A stretch of 64,000 nt of DNA from Novosphingobium resinovorum (GTDB lineage Bacteria; Pseudomonadota; Alphaproteobacteria; Sphingomonadales; Sphingomonadaceae). A model generated the notes under the pieces. The model did no database searches. It was not told the DNA's origin and saw only the letters and a list, made by a program, of their open reading frames with translations. The translations under genes and the position numbers were made by a program. Of the stretch, positions 57,711 through 64,000 are shown piece after piece. The stretch's first letter is position 1, and each line of letters begins with the position of its first letter. The DNA is taken from contig NZ_CP017077.1 of assembly GCF_001742225.1 (NCBI RefSeq), positions 310,001 to 374,000 on the forward strand. Direction: 5' to 3'.

Positions 57711-58931
57711 TCAGTCCCACTGCAGTTGCAGGTCGGGCACGTGCAGGATGTTGCCCACGAAATAGGGAACCTGGAAACCGTCCTTGGTCCGGAACTCCGG
57801 GACGCGCTTGACGAACTCTTCGACCGCGATCTGCAGTTCGAGCCGCGCGAGGTGCATGCCGAGGCACTTGTGGATGCCGCTGCCCAGCGACATGTGCGGG
57901 GCCTTGCGGTCGAACCGGATGTCCTGGGGATCTTCGTAGAACGCCGGATCGCGGCCGACGACCGGCGAGCAGAACGCCACGTATTCGCCGGGCATGATCG
58001 TCTGGCCCTGGATTTCGATGACCTTGGTGGCGATACGGAACGCCGTGACCGGCGCGAAGGCGCGCAGGAATTCCTCCACCGCGAGCACGATCTGCGAAGG
58101 GTCGGCACGAAGCTCGTTCTGCTTCTCGGGATGCGAGGCCAGGTAGTTGAAGATGTTGCCGAGCAGCGAGGTGACCGTGTCGAGACCGCCGATGTAGAGG
58201 TTGAAGCAGTGGCCGAGCACTTCGTCGTCGGTCCAGAGACGGCCGTCGACGTCGAAATCCAGCACTTTGGTGATGTAATCGTCGCGCGGTTCCCTGCGGC
58301 GCGCCTCGATTTCCTCAAGCAGGTAGTCCTTGACGCATTTCACCGCGTTGCCGCGTACCTGCCAGTCGTTGGTGTGCAGCAGTTCCTTTTCCCACTTGAG
58401 GAACTGGGCCATTCGCTCCTGCGGCAGGCCCAGCAGATCGAGCACGATGAAGATCGGGAACTTCTCGGAGAACTCGACGATGAAATCGCAGTGTCCGCGA
58501 TCCTTGAAGGTGTCGATCAGGACGGCCGCGCGTTCGCGCACCTGTTCCTTCATCGCGAACATCTTCTGCGGCGAGAAATGCCCGTTGAGCGCCTTGCGGT
58601 AAGCGGTGTGGACCGGCGGATCGGCTTCCGTGGGAATCACCAGCCAGTTTTCGCCGATGTTCTGCGCCCACTTGCCCATGCCGTTCTTGGTGAAGTTATC
58701 GGGATCGCGCAGCATCGCCTGTACGTCGGCGGCGTTCTTCAGCAGCCAGCCGGGCTGGTCGCCCGGAAAGATGTTGGTGACGTAAGTGATCGGCGGCAAG
58801 TCGGCATGCATCGCCGGGATCAGCGTTTCCTGCGGGTTTTCATAGACCACCCGGCGAGAGAACAGCGGCAGCGCCATCGCCAGTTCTGGCGGGACATGAT
58901 CGGGCAATGGCTGTTGCACAAGTTGGGTCAT
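57711..58931 (-). CDS. Cytochrome P450
   Basis: 406-aa class I bacterial P450. I-helix oxygen-activation motif at about 248-252 (GGLDT, in place of the usual AGxDT), ExxR at E287-R290 (EEFLR) and heme-binding SLGSGIHKCLG with the axial thiolate C356. The usual Phe of FxxGxHxC is Leu. Members of this bacterial P450 type hydroxylate hydrophobic substrates, including terpenoids and steroids. The start is ATG 58931. No redox partner is adjacent; the ferredoxins at 3262 and 46728 are candidates. It follows the TonB receptor by 134 bp on the same strand, with a hairpin between. Confidence 0.9.
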   Translation of the reverse strand: MTQLVQQPLPDHVPPELAMALPLFSRRVVYENPQETLIPAMHADLPPITYVTNIFPGDQPGWLLKNAADVQAMLRDPDNFTKNGMGKWAQNIGENWLVIPTEADPPVHTAYRKALNGHFSPQKMFAMKEQVRERAAVLIDTFKDRGHCDFIVEFSEKFPIFIVLDLLGLPQERMAQFLKWEKELLHTNDWQVRGNAVKCVKDYLLEEIEARRREPRDDYITKVLDFDVDGRLWTDDEVLGHCFNLYIGGLDTVTSLLGNIFNYLASHPEKQNELRADPSQIVLAVEEFLRAFAPVTAFRIATKVIEIQGQTIMPGEYVAFCSPVVGRDPAFYEDPQDIRFDRKAPHMSLGSGIHKCLGMHLARLELQIAVEEFVKRVPEFRTKDGFQVPYFVGNILHVPDLQLQWD

Positions 58932-59000
58932 GACGATCTCCGAAAAATCACTGTGTTGTATTGTCGCGCCGGGACCTCGGCGTTCGTGGACCATGAGGGT

Positions 59001-59038
59001 CCTCGGGAAAGGAAGATGGCCCGTTTCCTTTCCCGAGG
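59001..59038. terminator. 14-bp perfect hairpin between TonB receptor and P450 genes
   Basis: CCTCGGGAAAGGAA and TTCCTTTCCCGAGG separated by 10 bases, followed on the plus strand by ATTTT. It lies just downstream of the TonB receptor and ahead of the P450 gene, so it probably reduces readthrough or marks an RNA-processing point. Confidence 0.6.
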
Positions 59039-59064
59039 ATTTTCGCTCTATTCGTGGACGTGCT

Positions 59065-61458
59065 TCAGAACTTGAACGTTGCTTCGACACCGTACGTGGC
59101 GGGCTGTCCGACGTAGGCCGCGGCGATGCCCAGGGTCCGGTAGAGGTCCGGGAAGCGTCGCAGGAGGTACTTCTTGTCGAAGATGTTGCGGCCGTAGGCG
59201 GCGATCTCGATGTTGGAATCGTCGAGCTGCAAGGCGACGCGGCCGTTGAAGATGCCGTAACCGGGCACGCGGCCCAGGGCATTCTCGGTTGCGTAAGCCG
59301 CCTTGGTCGCGGCCGAGGCCTGATCGGCGGCCTTCACGGCATCGAAATGCTGCGCACCGACATAGGCGTAAGCGCCGGTGACCGCGAGCGTGGCCGAGCC
59401 GACCGGGATTTTCTGCGTCGCGCTGATATTGAGCTGCTTCTTGGGAAGCTGCAGCAGCGGCAGCCCGCTCAGATCGACCACGCATCCGTTGGTCACGCCC
59501 GCACTGTTGGTGCAGCCGCTGCCCGCCACCACCTGGATTTCGCTGAAGGTGCCCTTGACGTACTTGCCGTCCTGCAGCGACCCGTTCGCGGTGACCGTCA
59601 TGCCTTCCCAAGGCACTGCGGTCAGTTCGCCTTCGATACCCCAGAGGCGGACCTTGCCGTTGTTCTGGATGTACTGGGTCACGCCGATGCCTTGAACGAA
59701 GCTGTTGACGATGGCCTGGTTGTCCGACTTCCAGGTGTGGAACACCGCCGTATTGAAGCGCACGCGCCGATCGAACAGGTCGACCTTGAGGCCCGCTTCG
59801 ACGTCCTTGACCTTCTCAGGCGCGAAGGCGGGCAGACCGCCGGCACGAAGGTTCCAGCCACCCGCCTTGGCCGCACCACGCGTGGCGGCGTAAAGGAACA
59901 GATGGTCGCTCGCCTGCCAGTCGACGCCGAAGTTCCACGAGGGATAGCTGAACTTGGCGTTCTGGTCCTGGTTGCAGGTCGTCGCCGTCACCGGGACGGT
60001 CGGCGTTACCGTGCAGTTGATCCCGGTCGGGGTGCCGGCCACGGCTACGTTGTAGGGTAGGCCCAGCACCTGCGCGTTGTGAAGGACGCTGTCGCGCGTG
60101 TCCCAGGTGTAGCGGAAACCGCCCACGGCGCGCAGGTTGGACGTAAGTTCGTAATAGGCCTGCGCGAACAGGCCGAGCGTCTTGTTGGTGACATCGGCGT
60201 TACTGTCGCGGATCAGCCCGCCGAAGATCTGCGAGCGGCTGAATTCATAACCGCTTTCCTTGCCGCCATACGCGCCCGCGATGAAGTTGAGGCTGTCGGT
60301 GATGTCGCCCGAAATCTGCAGTTCCTGCGAGATATAGTACGAACCCGAACCCGCATAGGTGCCCAGCAACGGGACCGCGGTGCCGTCGGTGTCGCTCAGG
60401 CCGTAGTTCATCGAATGACGATAGCCCGTGATCGACTTCAGGTTGAGGCCGCCCAGTTCCACGTTGAGAGTTCCGGAAAAGCCGTAGACTTCCAGCTTGT
60501 TGAACGGCTGGACGCCGTAAAGCGCCTGAACGTCGGCCGGAAGCGCGCTGATGCCGGCGTTGGTCGCGGTGCCGGTGGCGGTGTTTTCCCACCAGTGATC
60601 CTTGCTGAGCAGACCGGCGGTGAGGCCCGGCTGGAAAGCCGCGGGCACGATGGCCGGATTGAACGCCCAGAGCGCGATCTGCTGGCCGTGGTTCGACTGG
60701 CGGTTCCAGTCGCCGGTCAGCGTCAGGTCCCAGCCGTTGCCTTCGTACTTGATCTTGCCGCGCAGGAACTTGCTTGAATTGTCGGCGAAATCGCGGTCGG
60801 TATTGGGATTGTTGCCGTAGCCGTCGCGCTCGTTGATTGCCCCGCTGACGCGCATCGCCAGCCCTTCCGCGAGCGGGATGTTGAAGCTCGCCTGGACACC
60901 GAGATTGTTATAGTTGCCGTATTCGACCTTGAACTTGCCGCTGAGTTCGTCGGTGGGGTCGTTGGTGATGATGTTGATGGCGCCGCCGGTGGTGTTGCGT
61001 CCGAACAGCGTGCCCTGGGGACCGCGCAGAACTTCGAGGCGCTGGATGTCCTGGATGTCGGTCATGCCGGTCGAAGGGCGCGGAATATAGATGCCGTCGA
61101 CATAAGTCGCCACGGCGGGGTCGTTCGCCAGGATCGGTTGCAGGTTGCCCTGGCCGCGAATGGCCACGAACACGATGCCGTCGCCGCCCGCCGAGCCGCG
61201 TCCGATCACCAGGCCCGGAGCCGTCGCTTGAAGATCGACGACGTTTTCGACTTTCGCCGTCGTCAGCGCTTCCGAGTTCAGCGCCGTCACCGCGATCGGC
61301 GTCGTCTGAAGGCTTTCCTCGGTCCGGCGTGCCGTGACGATGATGTCCTGGATCTCGTTGGTCGTTCTTGTCGAAGTGTCCTGTGCCCACGCCGGCTGCC
61401 CAAGGGCAGTAACCATGGCGCCGATCGCGATTCTCCCGAGAATGTCCGCTTTATTCAT
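59065..61458 (-). CDS. TonB-dependent outer-membrane receptor 2
   Basis: 797-aa receptor. The signal peptide is about residues 1-25 (IAIGAMVTALGQPAWA, then QD). TonB-box/plug start NEIQDIIVTARRTEESLQ, plug motif LRGPQGTLFGRNTTGGAI, and a 22-strand-type barrel ending GVEATFKF. The start is ATG 61458 after GGGAGGCATAA. Upstream lies palindrome site 10. It probably imports the same or a related substrate as the receptor at 32852; the two share the plug motifs but differ in the barrel, so ligands may differ. The P450 gene lies downstream. Confidence 0.92.
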   Translation of the reverse strand: MNKADILGRIAIGAMVTALGQPAWAQDTSTRTTNEIQDIIVTARRTEESLQTTPIAVTALNSEALTTAKVENVVDLQATAPGLVIGRGSAGGDGIVFVAIRGQGNLQPILANDPAVATYVDGIYIPRPSTGMTDIQDIQRLEVLRGPQGTLFGRNTTGGAINIITNDPTDELSGKFKVEYGNYNNLGVQASFNIPLAEGLAMRVSGAINERDGYGNNPNTDRDFADNSSKFLRGKIKYEGNGWDLTLTGDWNRQSNHGQQIALWAFNPAIVPAAFQPGLTAGLLSKDHWWENTATGTATNAGISALPADVQALYGVQPFNKLEVYGFSGTLNVELGGLNLKSITGYRHSMNYGLSDTDGTAVPLLGTYAGSGSYYISQELQISGDITDSLNFIAGAYGGKESGYEFSRSQIFGGLIRDSNADVTNKTLGLFAQAYYELTSNLRAVGGFRYTWDTRDSVLHNAQVLGLPYNVAVAGTPTGINCTVTPTVPVTATTCNQDQNAKFSYPSWNFGVDWQASDHLFLYAATRGAAKAGGWNLRAGGLPAFAPEKVKDVEAGLKVDLFDRRVRFNTAVFHTWKSDNQAIVNSFVQGIGVTQYIQNNGKVRLWGIEGELTAVPWEGMTVTANGSLQDGKYVKGTFSEIQVVAGSGCTNSAGVTNGCVVDLSGLPLLQLPKKQLNISATQKIPVGSATLAVTGAYAYVGAQHFDAVKAADQASAATKAAYATENALGRVPGYGIFNGRVALQLDDSNIEIAAYGRNIFDKKYLLRRFPDLYRTLGIAAAYVGQPATYGVEATFKF

Positions 61459-61521
61459 TTATGCCTCCCAACGGTTTTTATTTCCGCTCCGTCGTTGTGC
61501 GGCGCGGTGATGCCGTGGGGA

Positions 61522-61537
61522 CCTATCCAAAGGATGG
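61522..61537. promoter_or_regulatory. Recurrent palindrome site 10 (CCTATC-CAAA-GGATGG)
   Basis: Left half perfect and right half degenerate, 64 bp before ATG 61458 of the TonB receptor, in a 206-bp gap that holds no gene. Confidence 0.4.
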
Positions 61538-61664
61538 CGGCCGCCAAAGATATCGAACCTGAATTGACCCGACAGCGACAGGTTTTGGCCGTCGATCGAT
61601 ACTTCCACCCGGCAAGGGCCTGTGCTGCATCCCCAATGCCCATCGGGCATTTTCAAACAGGGCC

Positions 61665-62543
61665 TCAGTGCACCTGTTGCGGCAGGCAGCGATAGTCCTT
61701 GGGCGTCTGCCCTGTCGCGGCGCGAAAGGCGGCGGAAAATGCGGAGGTGCTGGAAAAGCCGCAGCGCCAGCTCACTTCCTTGACGCGCACGTCACTGCCG
61801 CGCAGCAAATCCTTCGCAAGGCCGATTCGGCTGCGCGCCACGAATTCGCCCAGACTTACGCCGGTGTCGTTCTTGAACACGCGCGCGACGTGGCGCACGC
61901 TCATGTTGCAGTTGAGCGCGATGTCGGCAATGCCCAGCGGCGCCGAGAGATTCTCCATGACGTAGTCGACGATCTGGCGCACCTGCCGCGCATTGCGCGT
62001 GCCCGATCGGTCGGTGTCCCGCGCGCCAAGATGGCGGTACAGTTCGACGGCCATGCTCATGAGCATGGACTGGATCATCGTGGCGCTTGCGAAGCCGGGC
62101 GCGCGCAATTCCGTCGCCAGCGCTTCGAACAGGCGGCGCATCGCAGCATTCTGCAAATTCACGCAGGGGTCGAGGCCCAGCAGCGGGCGTTCGCCATCGA
62201 ACAGCGTGTCGAGAAACTGATCGCCCAAAGCCACGCAAACCAGATGGCGTTCCTGCAATGCGGGCTCGCCGATATATTCGCGATGGGGGGGCATGTAGAG
62301 AATATCGCCCGCCGGCATGCACCGATTATGCGCCCCCAACCTGATGAGGCTGCGCCGTGGCTGGCTGTCGAGCGAGTAGTCGAGGTAGTGCTTTTGCGGG
62401 CTGAAGATTCCGCGGGACGGCAGGACCCAGTTGAAATGACGCACGTCCACGGTAGCGTCCTGCACGGTCGCCATCGCCTCGATACAAAAGTCCTTCACGC
62501 CGAACCTTCCCTGTCCGGTCCAATCGCTCTCCGGTCGAAACAT
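61665..62543 (-). CDS. AraC-family transcriptional regulator 2
   Basis: 292-aa regulator. C-terminal double HTH: GIADIALNCNMSVRHVARVFKNDTG, then VKEVSWRCGFSSTSAFSAAFRAATGQTPKDYR. The N-terminal 1-190 is a sensor with MPAGDILYMPPHREYIGEP. Length equals the AraC protein at 48576. The start is ATG 62543 after CGGAGAGGC; the longer frame to 62762 crosses the palindrome region. It lies 206 bp upstream of the TonB receptor on the same strand and diverges from the MFS gene. Palindrome site 11 sits 61 bp upstream, so it belongs to the same regulon, either as a target or as the binder. Confidence 0.88.
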   Translation of the reverse strand: MFRPESDWTGQGRFGVKDFCIEAMATVQDATVDVRHFNWVLPSRGIFSPQKHYLDYSLDSQPRRSLIRLGAHNRCMPAGDILYMPPHREYIGEPALQERHLVCVALGDQFLDTLFDGERPLLGLDPCVNLQNAAMRRLFEALATELRAPGFASATMIQSMLMSMAVELYRHLGARDTDRSGTRNARQVRQIVDYVMENLSAPLGIADIALNCNMSVRHVARVFKNDTGVSLGEFVARSRIGLAKDLLRGSDVRVKEVSWRCGFSSTSAFSAAFRAATGQTPKDYRCLPQQVH

Positions 62544-62603
62544 TGCCTCTCCGCCTGTCCCGTTTCTCGTCGGCCATTCGATAGGCAGGTCGTCTCCCGG
62601 TCT

Positions 62604-62619
62604 TCTATCCGCCGATAGG
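62604..62619. promoter_or_regulatory. Recurrent palindrome site 11 (TCTATC-CGCC-GATAGG)
   Basis: 16-bp element with one mismatch in the 224-bp divergent gap between AraC (61 bp from its ATG) and the MFS gene. A further lone GATAGG half-site lies at 62580-62585. Confidence 0.55.
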
Positions 62620-62732
62620 TGCCGGGCGATCTGTTCTCGCCAAACGCTGGCCGCCGGTGAGCATAGCGCAGGACCGACGAAAACCGCCAGAAAAGTTGCG
62701 CGATCAATCGGGCACAATCGGAGAGGCATACC

Positions 62733-62771
62733 ATGCAAACACAACCGACGTCGCGGCGGCACGCCCGATGA
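62733..62771 (+). CDS. Short leader ORF coupled to the MFS gene
   Basis: 12-codon open frame (MQTQPTSRRHAR) starting at ATG 62733, which has the ribosome site GGAGAGGCATACC. Its stop overlaps the MFS start ATG 62768 (ATGA), and that ATG has no ribosome site of its own. It may be a real translational-coupling leader peptide or only a decoy start; nothing in its sequence suggests a functional peptide. Confidence 0.35.
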   Translation: MQTQPTSRRHAR

Positions 62772-64000
62772 GCACGGCGACGCAGGTGAGCAGGTATCCC
62801 TGGTATGTTCTGGGCGTCTTGACGCTGGCCCAGACCTGCCATGGGATCGATCGCGCGATCATCGGTCTGGTGCTGGCACCGCTGGGCCGTGAATTCGCTC
62901 TTTCCGACACTCAGCTCGGCATCCTGGCGGGATTTGCCTACGGCATATTCTTCGCCCTGGCGGCCTTGCCCTTCGGTATTGCGGTGGACAAGTTCAATCG
63001 GCGCAACCTGATGACGGCGGCGCTGACGTTGTGGAGCGGAGCGACCGCGCTGTGCGGCCTGGCCACCGGCTTCTGGACCCTGCTGGCCGGCAGGGCCTGC
63101 GTGGGCGTGGCGGAAGCCGGAGGATCGCCGACGGGCATGTCGCTGCTCAGCGACTACTTCGGGGAAGACCGCCGCGCGACCGCGATCGGCATATGGTATC
63201 TGAGTTCCGGGATCGGCCTGGCCATCGCCTTCATACTGGGGGGCATGATCGTGCAGGAGGCGGGCTGGCGATGGGCGTTCGTCGCGGCCGGCATTCCCGG
63301 GCTGGTGCTGGCGCCGCTGCTCCTGTTCACCGTCCGCGAGCCGCGACGCGGCGCACACGACGCCGTGGTGGTGGCCGAGGCCGGCCAGCCGCTCGGCCTC
63401 TTGCAGCGCATCGGGCTGCTGGCGGGGCGGCCCGGGTTGCTGCTGTGCATTTGCGCGATCGTGCTCATCGCCGCCGGAATCTACGGGATGAGCACCTGGC
63501 TCACCACGTTCCTGATCCGCGTCCACGGCATCCCGATCGCGCGGGCAGGCATGTTCATCGCGATCGCCTATGGCGGACTCGGTTCGCTGGGCGGGTTCCT
63601 GGCAGGATGGGTCATCGATATCGTCAACCGTCGCCGAGGTGGGTTCGCGCCGGCGCGCACCACGCTGTTCGGCGCCACCATACCTTTGCTGACGGCGGCG
63701 ACCGGCATCGGGACCGTCCTCGTCCGGGATCTCGATTCGATGCTGGCGCTGCTGATGGTGTGCGGTTTTCTGAGCGCTTCGTACAATGGCCCGATCTACG
63801 CGGTGATCGTGACGATCGCCGGGCCGCGCCTGCGCGGTCTTGCCGTTTCGCTGGTGCAGTTGGGCGCGAACCTCATCGGCGTCGGGGCCGGCACGTATCT
63901 GATCGGCGCGATCAGCGACTACGTCGGCGGCACCGAGGGTGTGGCCTGGGGGATCGGCACGGCGATGCTCTTCACGTTCGCGGGAGGCGTGCTGTTGCTG
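62768..64000 (+). CDS. Major facilitator superfamily transporter (3' end beyond window)
   Basis: At least 411 aa. ATG 62768 opens STATQVSRYPWYVLGVLTLAQ, then HGIDRAIIGLVLAPLGREF (TM1), PFGIAVDKFNRRNLMTAALT and CVGVAEAGGSPTGMSLLSDYF, all typical of the same MFS branch as the carrier at 56328. About ten hydrophobic segments are visible before the sequence ends in FTFAGGVLLL. The gene diverges from the AraC gene with palindrome site 11 between. Likely uptake of the pathway substrate or of an intermediate across the inner membrane. Confidence 0.85.
   Translation, partial: MSTATQVSRYPWYVLGVLTLAQTCHGIDRAIIGLVLAPLGREFALSDTQLGILAGFAYGIFFALAALPFGIAVDKFNRRNLMTAALTLWSGATALCGLATGFWTLLAGRACVGVAEAGGSPTGMSLLSDYFGEDRRATAIGIWYLSSGIGLAIAFILGGMIVQEAGWRWAFVAAGIPGLVLAPLLLFTVREPRRGAHDAVVVAEAGQPLGLLQRIGLLAGRPGLLLCICAIVLIAAGIYGMSTWLTTFLIRVHGIPIARAGMFIAIAYGGLGSLGGFLAGWVIDIVNRRRGGFAPARTTLFGATIPLLTAATGIGTVLVRDLDSMLALLMVCGFLSASYNGPIYAVIVTIAGPRLRGLAVSLVQLGANLIGVGAGTYLIGAISDYVGGTEGVAWGIGTAMLFTFAGGVLLL

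Overview
The window is GC-rich DNA with Sphingomonadales character (Novosphingobium/Sphingobium-like). This is inferred from three things: TonB-dependent receptors of the type common in that order, a dense set of ring-hydroxylation and acyl-CoA catabolism genes, and a TCCCGGA-CTTGA-TCCGGGA type inverted repeat. No database search was possible, so genus and substrate are inference. Coding density is very high. No stretch above 300 bp lacks a gene, and I saw no tRNA, rRNA, CRISPR array, transposase or prophage gene.

Layout. 1-3462: a multicomponent ring-hydroxylating dioxygenase (FAD reductase, beta and alpha subunits on the minus strand; a divergent 3Fe-4S-type ferredoxin). 3588-8391: Old-Yellow-Enzyme reductase, SDR, aldo/keto reductase and three NTF2/SnoaL-like proteins. 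8508-16179: two tandem minus-strand operons holding a type I extradiol (VOC) dioxygenase, a fumarylacetoacetate-hydrolase-family protein, two alpha/beta hydrolases, two SDRs, an acyl-CoA dehydrogenase, two MaoC-like hydratases and a second VOC protein. A GntR regulator follows at 16298. 17025-25857: a beta-oxidation block (AMP ligase, thiolase, FadB-like fusion, acyl-CoA dehydrogenase, double-hotdog hydratase, an unrecognised membrane protein). 25883-30540: SDR and quinone reductase, divergent from a large MalT-like LuxR regulator. 30646-32669: BKACE and alpha-methylacyl-CoA racemase-like genes.

32852-41658: a TonB receptor followed by coenzyme F420 genes (fbiC, npdG, cofC), an F420-dependent-type LLM oxidoreductase and a KstD-like flavoprotein. 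No cofD/fbiA or cofE/fbiB lies in the window. 41691-45375: a four-gene operon next to a TetR gene. It encodes a Rieske protein without a mononuclear-iron site, a paralogue with the iron site but no Rieske cluster, an LLM oxidoreductase and an NTF2-like protein. 45454-55769: mixed accessory enzymes (2Fe-2S ferredoxin, sulfotransferase, AraC, SDR, VOC, tyrosine phosphatase, DUF1214 protein, a third LLM, APH-like kinase). 55905-64000: small secreted protein, MFS, P450, second TonB receptor, AraC and a second MFS that runs off the end.

Two observations stand out. First, a 16-bp palindrome, consensus CCTATC-N4-GATAGG, lies upstream of most operons, often 52-56 bp before the start codon. This suggests one regulon tying ring oxidation, CoA thioester metabolism, TonB uptake and F420 synthesis together. 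Second, the adjacent Rieske-only and iron-only oxygenase subunits look like a complementary split Rieske oxygenase. Overall the region reads as a catabolic island for a polycyclic or alicyclic/aromatic compound: TonB uptake, oxygenation, F420/flavin reductions, CoA activation and beta-oxidation-like ring and side-chain breakdown.
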